64,000 bases of DNA from Pseudarthrobacter sp. NIBRBAC000502770 (GTDB lineage Bacteria > Actinomycetota > Actinomycetes > Actinomycetales > Micrococcaceae), in the NCBI RefSeq assembly GCF_006517815.1, contig NZ_CP041198.1:3472001-3536000 (forward strand), written 5' to 3'. Under the pieces are notes generated by a model. That model searched no databases and was not told where the DNA came from. It saw only the letters and a list, made by a program, of their open reading frames with translations. The translations under genes were made by a program, and so were the position numbers. Each line of letters opens with the position of its first letter. The stretch's first letter is position 1. Below are positions 1 through 8,611 of the stretch, piece after piece.

Positions 1-164
1 CCCTGTTCGCGGTGGTGGTGACGTCCTCGCTGCCCACCGCGCAGAATGTGTTCGTAGCCGCCAGCCGGTACCAGACCGGGCTTACCGTCGCCAAGGACAC
101 CGTGCTCATCACCACCGTGGTGGCGGTGCCGGCGATGATCGGCGTGGCACTGCTGCTGGCCTGA
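1..164 (+). CDS. AEC (auxin efflux carrier) family permease, C-terminal fragment
   Basis: The window opens inside this gene; about 53 C-terminal codons remain before TGA at 162-164. The visible residues include LPTAQNVFVAASRY, which matches the conserved near-terminal segment of the AEC family (usually [SM]PTAQN.[FY]V.A..Y), followed by a final hydrophobic helix ending in ALLLA. AEC proteins are membrane carriers for organic anions such as malonate, malate or auxin-like acids; the substrate cannot be read from this fragment. The gene lies 38 bp upstream of a co-directional flavin amine oxidase, so the two may share a transcript. The family is fairly certain from the motif; the function is not. 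Confidence 0.75.
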   Translation, partial: LFAVVVTSSLPTAQNVFVAASRYQTGLTVAKDTVLITTVVAVPAMIGVALLLA

Positions 165-202
165 GCGCCGGCCAACCGACATAACTGCAGCTTGGAGGGC
201 TG

Positions 203-1336
203 ATGAATACTGTGCTGGACACCGTCGTGATCGGCGGCGGGGCCATGGGCTCTGCGGCCGCGTGGGCACTGTCCCGCCGCGGCCGGCAGGTGACGCTGGT
301 GGAACAATTCGGCCCAGGCCACAAGATCGGCGCCTCCCACGGTGCTACCCGGAACCTCAACCCTGGCTACCACCAGCCCGACTACGTGGCCATGCTGGCA
401 GAGGGGCTCGCCCTGTGGGACGAGCTGGAGCAGGACGGCGGCGTGCAGCTGCTGGCGCGCACCGGCGTGGTGGCCCATGGTCCCGGCGGCGACCTCCCCA
501 AGGTTGCCGAGGCCCTCACCGAGGCCGGCATCCGCGCCGAATTCCTGGACCCTGCCGAGGCCGGCGGGCGCTGGCGCGGCATCCGCTTCGACCAGCAGGT
601 CCTGCATATGCCCGACGGCGGCCAGCTCAACCCGGAGGCGGCGCTGCCCGCCTTCCAGCGTCTCGCCTCCGCCCGCGGCGCCGAGATCCGGCACCATACC
701 AAGGTGGTGGACTTCGAGGTGTTCGACGATGGCGTGCGGCTGGGCCTTGAATCCGCTGCGGGCACGGAAGTGGTCACCGCAGCCCAGGCCGTCGTGACCG
801 CCGGCGGCTGGACGGAAAAGCTGCTGGCCAGGGTTGCGGGCACGGGCGCCGCAGCGTTGCGGATCCCGAAGCTGAGGGTGACGCAGGAGCAGCCGGCGCA
901 TTTCCGGGTGGCGGACCCCGGCGCGGTGTGGCCCGGCTTCAACCACTATCCCGGCCCGGATTACCAGGGCTGGCACTCCCCCGTGTACGGCATGCAGACC
1001 CCCGGCGAAGGCATCAAGGCCGGCTGGCACGGGGTGGGCCCGGTGGTGGACCCGGACCACCGCGATTTTCTGCCCGAACCAACGCAGCTGGCAGCGCTGC
1101 AGGAGTACGCACGGCAGTGGCTGCCCGGCGTGGACCCTGATTCGTTCGAGGCCATCAGCTGCACGTACACCACCACCCCGGACGAGGACTTCATTTTGGA
1201 CCGGGTGGGGCCGGTGGTGATCGGCGCGGGCTTCTCCGGCCATGGCTTCAAGTTCACCCCGGTGGTGGGGCGGATCCTGGCCGACCTTGCCACCGGGACC
1301 CGGCCAGCGCCGTCGATCTTCCGGGCGTCCCGCTAG
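203..1336 (+). CDS. FAD-dependent amine oxidase, monomeric sarcosine oxidase / N-methyl-L-tryptophan oxidase type
   Basis: This 377-residue protein has the length of monomeric sarcosine oxidases (SoxA/SolA). It begins with a Rossmann dinucleotide motif (VVIGGGAMGSAAAWALSRRG, residues about 7-26). The segment ASHGATRNLNPGY corresponds to the flavin-contacting SHG.TR..R region, but the usual RIFR.AY reads RNLNPGY. The C-terminus has GAGFSGHGFKFTPVVG, the DAO-family FAD-binding end; MSOX enzymes carry a Cys attaching the flavin (usually HGFKF..C region), which is not obvious here. Expected reaction: oxidation of a secondary N-methyl amine to aldehyde, amine and H2O2. The ATG follows GGAGG by 6 nt. 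It converges with the MFS gene. Substrate uncertain. Confidence 0.8.
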   Translation: MNTVLDTVVIGGGAMGSAAAWALSRRGRQVTLVEQFGPGHKIGASHGATRNLNPGYHQPDYVAMLAEGLALWDELEQDGGVQLLARTGVVAHGPGGDLPKVAEALTEAGIRAEFLDPAEAGGRWRGIRFDQQVLHMPDGGQLNPEAALPAFQRLASARGAEIRHHTKVVDFEVFDDGVRLGLESAAGTEVVTAAQAVVTAGGWTEKLLARVAGTGAAALRIPKLRVTQEQPAHFRVADPGAVWPGFNHYPGPDYQGWHSPVYGMQTPGEGIKAGWHGVGPVVDPDHRDFLPEPTQLAALQEYARQWLPGVDPDSFEAISCTYTTTPDEDFILDRVGPVVIGAGFSGHGFKFTPVVGRILADLATGTRPAPSIFRASR

Positions 1337-1397
1337 CGGCGCTGCCACCCAGGGCGGGCGGCGCCGCCGGGCTGGCGTGCCGGTCTGGCGGGATTCC

Positions 1398-2864
1398 CTA
1401 GTCCGGGCTGCCGTCCGCGTTGGTGGGCACTGGCTCCGCGCCGGAATTGCCGTTGTCCTCGGCCTTGACCGCCGGCATGGACAGCACCGCTGCCACCGTG
1501 AGGAGGCCGGCCACGAGCGCGGCCAGGAACACGGCACCCGAAGCGCTGATTACCGTGGCGGGGTCGGCCTCCCCACCGCTGCTGCCGCCGTAAATGGAGT
1601 TGGCCACGGCGCCGAACACGGCCACGCCCAGGGCACTGCCGATGGACCGGGCGAACATGTTGGTGCTGGTCACCACGCCGCGTTCGTGCCAGGGAACGCT
1701 GGACTGGGCGGAAATCAGCGTGGGGGTGGCCAGCAGGCCCAGGCCAAGACCGACGACGAAGCAGCTGACCGCGATCAGCGCCACGTTGGGCGACGACGCC
1801 GTCAGCGACAGGATCAGCAGCCCCGCCACGGCGATGGCAATGCCGATCAGGGCGGTGGACTTGAACCCGATCCGCAGGTAGAACTTCCCGGCCTGCGAGG
1901 CGCTGAGCGGCCAGCCGAGGGTCAGGGCTGCAAGCGCCAGGCCGGCCACGAGCGGCGAGGAGGACAGGGCGCCTTCGAGGAAGGTGGGCACGTAGGAGGT
2001 CAGGCCGATCATCATCGCGCCGACGCCGAAGGACACCAGCGCTGTGGTGGCCAGCAGGCGCCGGGACACCACCCAGGCCGGGAGGATGGGCTCCGCCGCC
2101 CGCCGCTCCACCAGGAGGTAGGCCACCAGCAGCACCGCCCCGACGACGAAGACGCCAATGCTGATGGGCGAATTCCAGGCCCACGCCTGGCCGCCCTGCA
2201 GCGCACCGAGGATGAGCAGGCCGAGCGATCCGGCCAGGAGGACGGCGCCGGCGTAGTCCACCTTGTGCCTCTTCCGTTCCACATTCTCGTGCAGGGTACG
2301 GACCAGCATCCAGCCGGCCAGCAGGCAGAGCGGCACGTTGACCAGGAAGATGCCGCGCCATATGCCGAGGGCGGAGAAGACGCCGCCCAGGCTGGGGCCC
2401 ACCACGGACGAGATGGCCCAGACACTGGCCAGGTAGCCCTGGACCTTGGCACGCTCCTGCAGGGTGTAGATGTCCCCGGCGATGGTCACGGCCACGGGCA
2501 GCACCGCGCCGGCGCCGAGTCCCTGCAGGGCCCGAAAAGCGATCAGGGAGGGCATGCTCCACGCCACGCCGCAGAGCACCGAGCCCAGCAGGAACAGGCC
2601 GATGCCGGTGAGGATGATCGGTTTGCGGCCGGCCATGTCGGAGAGCGTGCCGTAGATGGGGACGGACACCGCCTGCGCCAGCAGGTATGCGGAGAAAAGC
2701 CATGGGAAGGATGCGAAGCCGCCCACGTCCCGGACGATCGACGGGACGGCCGTGGCCACGATGGTGGAGTCGATGGCCACGAGTCCCGTGGACAGCATCA
2801 GGGCGATGAGGATGGGGCCGCGGTCGGACCGGAACCCTACTCCCTGGGCGCGGGCGGTCGTCAT
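1398..2864 (-). CDS. MFS drug exporter, DHA2 (EmrB/QacA-like) family
   Basis: The 488-residue product is a multi-span membrane protein of the 14-TM DHA2 type. Near the N-terminus it has the family motif LVAIDSTIVATAVPSIVRD (roughly residues 20-38) and, after TM2, the MFS motif A region GTLSDMAGRKPIILTG. Further hydrophobic helices follow to a hydrophilic tail rich in Asn, Gly and Asp. Such proteins export drugs or metabolites using the proton gradient. The start was placed at the ATG of MTTARAQG because the family N-terminus begins shortly after it; an upstream ATG would add 34 residues of unlikely composition. It lies 64 bp downstream of the trehalase-like gene and co-directional with it. 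Substrate unknown. Confidence 0.85.
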   Translation of the reverse strand: MTTARAQGVGFRSDRGPILIALMLSTGLVAIDSTIVATAVPSIVRDVGGFASFPWLFSAYLLAQAVSVPIYGTLSDMAGRKPIILTGIGLFLLGSVLCGVAWSMPSLIAFRALQGLGAGAVLPVAVTIAGDIYTLQERAKVQGYLASVWAISSVVGPSLGGVFSALGIWRGIFLVNVPLCLLAGWMLVRTLHENVERKRHKVDYAGAVLLAGSLGLLILGALQGGQAWAWNSPISIGVFVVGAVLLVAYLLVERRAAEPILPAWVVSRRLLATTALVSFGVGAMMIGLTSYVPTFLEGALSSSPLVAGLALAALTLGWPLSASQAGKFYLRIGFKSTALIGIAIAVAGLLILSLTASSPNVALIAVSCFVVGLGLGLLATPTLISAQSSVPWHERGVVTSTNMFARSIGSALGVAVFGAVANSIYGGSSGGEADPATVISASGAVFLAALVAGLLTVAAVLSMPAVKAEDNGNSGAEPVPTNADGSPD

Positions 2865-2928
2865 CAGTCTCGTTTCAGTAAGGTGGATCCCTGTTACCTC
2901 CACTCTACGTACCCACGACGGGAGCCGA

Positions 2929-5559
2929 CTATCTCCTGTCCTGGTGTTCGTCCAGCAGCCGGGCACAGCGGATGAAGCCCAGGTGTGAGTAGGCCTGCGG
3001 ATGGTTGCCCAGGTGGGTCTCGGTGCCGGGGTCGTATTCCTCGGGGAGCAGCCCGGTGGGGCCGAAAAGGTTCACCAGCTGGTCAAACAGGTCCCAGGCT
3101 TCATCGATGCGGCCGACGGCCACGTACGCCTCGATCAGCCAGGTGGTGCAGATGTGGAACCCGCCCTCCAGGCCCGGCAGCCCGTCGTCGTACCTGTAGC
3201 GGAAGACCGTTGGACCCACCCGCAGCTCCCGCTCCACGGCGGTGACGGTGTCCAGGAAGCGCTGGTCCGTGACGTCCAGCAGGCCGGAGAGGCCGATGTG
3301 CAGGACGGCGGCATCCAGGTCCGGGCTGTCGTAGGCAACAGTGTAGGACTTCGCGGACTCGTCCCAGCCCTCCCGGAGCACTTCCGCACGGATCGTGGCT
3401 GCCGCCGGCGCCCAGGCCGGGTCCGGCTCCCGGCCGTGCCGCGCCGCGGTCCGCAGCGCGCGGTCCAGGGTCACCCAGCACATCACCTTTGAATACACGT
3501 GATGCCGTGCCGCCCGCCGGGCTTCCCAGATCCCGTGGTCCGGTTCATGCCAGCGGGCCAGGACCGCCGAGGCCATCTGGTTCATCAGCTCCCAGTGGTC
3601 GTCGGCGAGCGCGTCCTCGCGTTCACTCAGCGAGTGGATAAGTTCGGCCACCGGCCCAAAGACGTCCAGCTGGACCTGGTGATCCGCCGCATTGCCGATC
3701 CGCACCGGACGGGATCCCGCGTACCCCGGCAGGCTGTCGACGACGGCTTCCGTGGACAGCGGCGCGCCCGTAACCGAGTACAGGGGGTGCAGCCATTCGG
3801 GGCCCGGTGCGTGTTCGAGGATCCGGCCCAGCCAGCCCAGGAATCCGGCCGCCTCCGCCGTGGAGCCCAGGTCCACCAGCGCATTCACGGTCATGGAGGC
3901 ATCCCGCAGCCAGCAGTACCGGTAATCCCAGTTCCTGGTCCCGCCGATTCCCTCGGGCAGGGAAGTGGTGGGGGCCGCGAGTACGGCGCCCGTGGGTTCA
4001 TGCACCAGGGCGCGGAGCACCAGCGCCGACCGCCGTACCAGCGAGGGCTTAACCGATGGCAGGGAAAGGTTCTGCACCCACTGCCGGGCATGGAGCGCCA
4101 CCCGGGCCCGCCGTTCCGTCTCCCCGCCGGGGTCCGCGGACTGCGGCTCGGTGTCCCCGCAGCGGAGGTTGAGCACCACGGGCCCGTCCTGGAGGTTCAC
4201 GGACGCCGTTGCCGTGGCATGGCGGCCGTCCGAGGTGATGCTGAACGCGGCGCCCGGCGCGAACAGGATGATGGGCTCCGAGGTGCCCAGCACGTGCAGT
4301 TCCCCGCCCCGCGCCTCCATGCTGAACGGGGCGTTGGCGTAGTCAGGCCGCGGAGCAAATGTGATCCTGGCTGCGCCGTGGCCCGTCAGCACCCGGACCA
4401 GGCTGGTGATGCCTTCCGGTGCAGGCTCCAGGTAGTCGGTGACCGTGACGTCCGCCCAGCGGGTTTCGACAATCATGGTGCTGTCCACGTAGCGCTGCCC
4501 CAGCACCTGGGAGGCTTTGACCGGTTCCACCGAGAAGTGCCCGGCGGCATCGCCGCCCAAAATGTGGGCGAACAGGGAACCGGAGTCCGGCAGCGGGTGG
4601 CTCATCCAGCAGATCTTCGCGTCGGGCGTCAGCAGCGCGGTGGAGGACCCGTTGCCGATCATCGAGTGGCGTTCAAGGCCCACCGCGTCCTCCCCGAACA
4701 GCCACGCCCGCCGCAGTTCGAAGAGGAACGCCAAGACGCGGGCGAAGGATTGGGGGTCGCGGAGGCGGTGCGGGGCTGCCGTCTCGCCCTGGCCCACGTG
4801 CAGGCCGAGGTCGGGCCCGCGCAGGGTGGCAATGGCCAGTTCGTCGCTGGCGGCGTCCCCCGCGAACATCGCCGCGCTGGCCCCCAGCCGGGACCTGAGG
4901 GTTTCCAATGCCTCGCCCTTGGACGGTTCCACCACGGACAGGTCCAGCACGGAGCCGTCCACGATGAAGAACAGCCCGTGGGCAGCAGCGATCTGCCGGG
5001 AAATTTCCGTCACGGTGGCCACCACGTCCGGCCGGGCCGGCCGGGTGTGCACCGAAACTGCCACCGGTTTGCGTTCGATCCAGATGCCCTCGTGGAAGCC
5101 GACGGCCTCGTTGAGGGCGGCATTGACCTTTTGCAGGACGGACTCGGTGGCCAGGGTCTGCGCGTGGGCGAACCCCATGTCCGCTTCGGCGCCGTGCGAA
5201 CCGATGAGGTGCACCTCCGCGGGCAGCCGTGACACCGCTGCCAGGTCACGCAGTGAGCGGCCCGAGATGATCGCCGCATGGGTATTGGGCAGCGCTGCCA
5301 GCGCACGAAGCGCAATGGCCGCGCTGCCCAGCGGGAGCGTCTCGGTGGAAATGCCTTCGGCGTCGCACAGCGTTCCGCCGTAATTGCAGGCCACCAGGAG
5401 GCTGGGGACGCGGGCCAGCACCTTGAGTTCCGTGAGCAGGGCGGGGGTCAGCCCGTTGTCCGCCGCATCGGACTGGATGAAGGCGCGCAGCATGTCCAGC
5501 GGAAGGGACCGTGTGAGCAGCGCGGAATCCGCCACGCTCTGGTTCAATGGCGTCGGCAT
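2929..5559 (-). CDS. Trehalose-phosphatase-like HAD domain fused to GH15 trehalase/glucoamylase domain
   Basis: The 876-residue protein has two modules. Residues about 45-275 resemble OtsB: they keep IISGRSL and the GSHGAE segment, but the catalytic HAD motif I (DxDGT) reads N-Y-G-G-T at residues 59-63 and motif IV reads GDAASDE at 234-240 instead of GDDxTDE. Residues about 290-865 are a GH15 hydrolase with GIGGTRNWDYRYCWLRDAS and the C-terminal acid segment LLPEEYDP. Actinobacterial GH15 enzymes of this type hydrolyse trehalose. The phosphatase module is therefore probably non-catalytic, perhaps sensing or structural, while GH15 looks intact. The ATG at 5559 has AAAGGGG 6 nt upstream. The fusion itself is seen directly; loss of phosphatase activity is inferred. 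Confidence 0.85.
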   Translation of the reverse strand: MPTPLNQSVADSALLTRSLPLDMLRAFIQSDAADNGLTPALLTELKVLARVPSLLVACNYGGTLCDAEGISTETLPLGSAAIALRALAALPNTHAAIISGRSLRDLAAVSRLPAEVHLIGSHGAEADMGFAHAQTLATESVLQKVNAALNEAVGFHEGIWIERKPVAVSVHTRPARPDVVATVTEISRQIAAAHGLFFIVDGSVLDLSVVEPSKGEALETLRSRLGASAAMFAGDAASDELAIATLRGPDLGLHVGQGETAAPHRLRDPQSFARVLAFLFELRRAWLFGEDAVGLERHSMIGNGSSTALLTPDAKICWMSHPLPDSGSLFAHILGGDAAGHFSVEPVKASQVLGQRYVDSTMIVETRWADVTVTDYLEPAPEGITSLVRVLTGHGAARITFAPRPDYANAPFSMEARGGELHVLGTSEPIILFAPGAAFSITSDGRHATATASVNLQDGPVVLNLRCGDTEPQSADPGGETERRARVALHARQWVQNLSLPSVKPSLVRRSALVLRALVHEPTGAVLAAPTTSLPEGIGGTRNWDYRYCWLRDASMTVNALVDLGSTAEAAGFLGWLGRILEHAPGPEWLHPLYSVTGAPLSTEAVVDSLPGYAGSRPVRIGNAADHQVQLDVFGPVAELIHSLSEREDALADDHWELMNQMASAVLARWHEPDHGIWEARRAARHHVYSKVMCWVTLDRALRTAARHGREPDPAWAPAAATIRAEVLREGWDESAKSYTVAYDSPDLDAAVLHIGLSGLLDVTDQRFLDTVTAVERELRVGPTVFRYRYDDGLPGLEGGFHICTTWLIEAYVAVGRIDEAWDLFDQLVNLFGPTGLLPEEYDPGTETHLGNHPQAYSHLGFIRCARLLDEHQDRR

Positions 5560-5630
5560 CCAAAACCCCTTTGAGGCAGGGCCAGGCCGGGAACACAGCC
5601 GCACGGACGGTCCGCGGGCTACCGGTTGGC

Positions 5631-5661
5631 GCCCCGGGGTTCCGGGTGGATGACCCGGGGC
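5631..5661. terminator. GC-rich hairpin in the gap between two minus-strand genes
   Basis: An 8-bp perfect stem (GCCCCGGG / CCCGGGGC) encloses a 15-nt loop. It lies about 115 bp downstream of the luciferase-like gene on the minus strand and in the leader side of the trehalase-like gene. There is no clear T-run, so a termination role is only possible. Confidence 0.3.
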
Positions 5662-5777
5662 ACATCCCATCCTCAGCCCGGGCAGTTACCCCCGGAAGTC
5701 CCCTTCATTGCGTATGTGTAAAAGTCCGACCGGCCGAGTGGCGTTGCATGTTGCGCACCGCCGGCAAACCACAGCGG

Positions 5778-6770
5778 CTACACCCGGACCAGCCCGGCCG
5801 CCTCGGCCAGGAGTTCCACGGACCGGAGGCGTGCCTCGGTGCCCGGGCTCTGGTGCGCCACGATGAGTTCGTCGGCGTCGGCGTGCTTACCGAAGCTGTC
5901 CAGGTAATCGATGACGGCGTCGGGCGTCCCCACCGCGGAGTACGTCATCATTTGTGCCATGTGCTGTCCCTGGGGCGAGTCCAGGATCATGTCAGCTTCG
6001 TCGTCGGTGAACTCGCGGGTGCCCCCACCGAAGAACAGGGAGACGCGGGCCCGCTTGGTGGCCTGGAACATGGCCTGCGCTTCGGAGGCGGAGTCGGCGG
6101 CGATCACGTTGACGCCGGCAATCACGTGCGGGGCGTCCAACTGGGCGGACGGCTTGAACTCGCGCCGGTAGATGGCCACCGCGTCCTGCAGCGCGGCGGG
6201 TGCGAAATGCGAGGCGAACGCGTACGGGAGGCCAAGCTGGGCGGCCAGGCGCGCGCCGAACAGGGACGACCCCAGGATGTACAGCGGCACGTTGGTCCCC
6301 TTGCCCGGGGTGGCCTCGACGCCCTCGATGCGGGTGGGGCCGGTCAGGTAGCCCTGCAGTTCAAGGACGTCCTGCGGGAAGCTGTCCGCGGACATCGGGT
6401 CCCGGCGCAGCGCCCGCATGGTGTTCTGGTCACTGCCCGGGGCCCGGCCCAGGCCCAGGTCGATCCGTCCGGGGTGCAGCGTTTCCAGGGTGCCGAACTG
6501 CTCTGCGATGGTCAGCGGGGAATGGTTGGGCAGCATGACGCCGCCGGCGCCCAGCCGGATGCTTTCGGTGTGCGCCGCCACGTGGGCGATCAGCACGCTG
6601 GTGGCGGAGGAGGCGATGGAGGACATGTTGTGGTGCTCGGCGTACCAGACGCGCCGGTAGCCCAGCTTCTCGGCGTCCTGCGCCATGGCCACGCTGCCTG
6701 CGAAACTCTCCGCCGCCGTCTGGCCTTTGCCGATGGTTGCCAGGTCAAGGATGGAGAGGGGAAGAGTCAC
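5778..6770 (-). CDS. LLM class flavin-dependent oxidoreductase (MsnO8-like)
   Basis: The product is a bacterial luciferase-fold (TIM barrel) oxidoreductase of about 330 residues. Recognisable segments are [18 protein letters not shown] at the start, [41 protein letters not shown] and the C-terminal [10 protein letters not shown]. These fit the group named MsnO8 or luciferase-like, which uses FMNH2 and O2 or acts as an F420/FMN reductase; the substrate cannot be assigned. I chose the GTG at 6770 because family members begin a few residues before LSILDL and GAAAGG lies about 12 nt upstream; an ATG at 6839 in frame would add 23 residues. It is divergent from the aldo/keto reductase. Confidence 0.8.
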   Translation of the reverse strand: MTLPLSILDLATIGKGQTAAESFAGSVAMAQDAEKLGYRRVWYAEHHNMSSIASSATSVLIAHVAAHTESIRLGAGGVMLPNHSPLTIAEQFGTLETLHPGRIDLGLGRAPGSDQNTMRALRRDPMSADSFPQDVLELQGYLTGPTRIEGVEATPGKGTNVPLYILGSSLFGARLAAQLGLPYAFASHFAPAALQDAVAIYRREFKPSAQLDAPHVIAGVNVIAADSASEAQAMFQATKRARVSLFFGGGTREFTDDEADMILDSPQGQHMAQMMTYSAVGTPDAVIDYLDSFGKHADADELIVAHQSPGTEARLRSVELLAEAAGLVRV

Positions 6771-6910
6771 GTCAGGTGCCGGCCTTTCAAAATGTTTCGT
6801 AGGGGGTGCCGGCCGGATGGCGGCGGGCACGTGATGCATAACGACGGCGGGCCCCGCCTTATTTCTGTGAGCTGGGGAATACTCAGCATACTGATGAGGT
6901 TGCCGCCCCT

Positions 6911-7783
6911 ATGAGCCATGATTCAACGAAGCAGCTGGAACTGTCCGCAACGATCGACCTCAAGGACCTGGGAACCGTGCACCGGCTGGGTTTTGGTGCC
7001 ATGCGCATTGTGGGTGACGGCGTCTGGGGTGAGCCCGCAGACCGGCAGGCCGCCGTGGCCGTGGTGCGCCGCGCCGTCGAACTCGGCGTGGATTTCATTG
7101 ACACCGCCGACTCGTACGGCCCCAACATCAGCGAGGAAATCATTGCCGAGGCCCTCCACCCCTACAAGGAGGGGCTGAAGATCGCCACCAAGGTGGGCTT
7201 CACACGCACGGGGCCCAACAAATGGGTTCCCGTTGGCCGGCCGGAATACCTGCGCCAGCAGACGGAACTGAGCCTGCGCAAGCTGAAGGTGGACACGCTG
7301 GACCTGCTGCAGCTGCACCGCATCGATCCCAAGGTGGACGCCGAGGAGCAGTTCGGCGTGCTGCGTGAGCTCCAGGACGAAGGCAAGGTCCGTGCCCTGG
7401 GACTGTCCCAGGTAGGCGTGGCGGAACTCGAAGCCGCCGGAAAGCACTTCACGGTGTCCACCGTCCAGAACCGCTATAACCTGACGGACCGCAGCTCTGA
7501 GGACGTGCTGCGCTACTCCGAGGAGAACGGAATCGGCTTCATCCCGTGGGCGCCGATCTCCGCCGGCGAGCTCGCCCGGCCCGGCGGACCGCTGGATGAG
7601 GCCGCCAAGCGCCTTGGCGCCACCACCTCCCAGGTGGCCCTGGCCTGGCTGCTGCGCCGCTCCCCCGTGATGATGCCCATCCCCGGCACCGGCTCCGTGC
7701 AGCACCTCGAAGAGAACATGGCCGCTGCAGGCATCACGCTCGATGACGATACGTACGCGGAGCTTGAAGCGGCCGGCAAGTAG
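6911..7783 (+). CDS. Aldo/keto reductase
   Basis: The 290-residue protein is an NADPH-dependent (alpha/beta)8 reductase. The catalytic tetrad is visible: Asp and Tyr in [11 protein letters not shown] (about residues 54-62), Lys in KIATKVGF (about 91-94) and His in LLQLHRID (about 137). The C-terminal cofactor segment [15 protein letters not shown] is also present. Family members reduce aldehydes or ketones to alcohols; members near this type are often linked to aldehyde detoxification. It lies 24 bp upstream of a PfpI-type gene on the same strand, which suggests one stress-related transcript. Physiological substrate unknown. Confidence 0.88.
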   Translation: MSHDSTKQLELSATIDLKDLGTVHRLGFGAMRIVGDGVWGEPADRQAAVAVVRRAVELGVDFIDTADSYGPNISEEIIAEALHPYKEGLKIATKVGFTRTGPNKWVPVGRPEYLRQQTELSLRKLKVDTLDLLQLHRIDPKVDAEEQFGVLRELQDEGKVRALGLSQVGVAELEAAGKHFTVSTVQNRYNLTDRSSEDVLRYSEENGIGFIPWAPISAGELARPGGPLDEAAKRLGATTSQVALAWLLRRSPVMMPIPGTGSVQHLEENMAAAGITLDDDTYAELEAAGK

Positions 7784-7807
7784 AGCATCAGAGACAGGAG
7801 AAACACC

Positions 7808-8506
7808 ATGGCAAACATTTTGATGGTCGTCTCGGCCGCGGATTCCCTCACCATGAAGGACGGCAGCGAGCACCCCACCGGCTACTGGGCAGAGGAACTG
7901 GTGGTGGCCCACCAGACCCTGACGCAGGCCGGCAACACCGTCCACATCGCAACCCCCGGCGGCCGGAAGCCCACCGTGGACCAAGTCAGCCTGGCTGCCG
8001 AATCGGCCGGTGGCGAGGACCGGGCACAGGGCTTCCGGGACTACCTGGAAAAGATCGACGGCGAGCTGGCGCACCCGCTGGTGCTGGCCGACGTCGACGC
8101 CGCAGCGTATGACGCCGTGGTGATGCCCGGCGGCCACGGCCCCATGGCGGACCTCTACCAGGACGCCGACCTGGGACGCCTGCTGGTGTCAGCCAACAGG
8201 GACGGCAAGATCATTGCGCCGTTCTGCCACGGTCCGGCGGGACTGCTGAGTGCAACGGACGACGACGGCGGGTTCGCGTTCAAGGGCCGGCGTTTGACGG
8301 TCTTCACCAACGAGGAGGAGCTGGGCGGCGGGACCGGGGAGAACACCCCGTGGCTGGTGGAGGATGCGCTGAAGGAGAAGGGCGCGGTGATCGAAAACGG
8401 TGCCGCCTGGTCCTCCAACGTGGTCCGCGACGGCAACCTCATCACCGGGCAGAACCCGCAGTCCAGCGAGGACGTGGCCAAGGAAGTCCTGGCTGCACTG
8501 AGCTAG
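7808..8506 (+). CDS. DJ-1/PfpI family protein, type 1 glutamine amidotransferase-like
   Basis: The 232-residue protein has the DJ-1/PfpI fold. The nucleophile elbow reads FCHGPAGLL (Cys near residue 140), preceded by the acidic-loop region VMPGGHGPMADL. The length and the N-terminal SAADSLTMKDGSEHPTGYW match the Hsp31/YDR533c-like subgroup, whose members act as glyoxalase III, deglycase-like or chaperone proteins. The ATG is preceded by an AGGAG 6 nt away. It follows the aldo/keto reductase closely, so a carbonyl-stress operon is plausible. Which activity this member has cannot be decided from sequence alone. Confidence 0.85.
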   Translation: MANILMVVSAADSLTMKDGSEHPTGYWAEELVVAHQTLTQAGNTVHIATPGGRKPTVDQVSLAAESAGGEDRAQGFRDYLEKIDGELAHPLVLADVDAAAYDAVVMPGGHGPMADLYQDADLGRLLVSANRDGKIIAPFCHGPAGLLSATDDDGGFAFKGRRLTVFTNEEELGGGTGENTPWLVEDALKEKGAVIENGAAWSSNVVRDGNLITGQNPQSSEDVAKEVLAALS

Positions 8507-8532
8507 TTCAGCAAGCACAAACGGCCATAAAA

Positions 8533-8565
8533 GAGGGGACCAGTTCGCAATGAGCTGGTCCCCTC
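8533..8565. terminator. Bidirectional terminator hairpin between convergent genes
   Basis: An 11-bp perfect stem (GAGGGGACCAG with its complement at 8555-8565) has an 11-nt loop. It sits between the convergent PfpI-type gene (ends 8506) and the coiled-coil gene (ends 8612), the expected place for a shared terminator. Confidence 0.7.
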
Positions 8566-8611
8566 CTTGCGGCGCGCGTCATTGGGCGCCGGCCTTCAGA
8601 CGACCCCCTGG

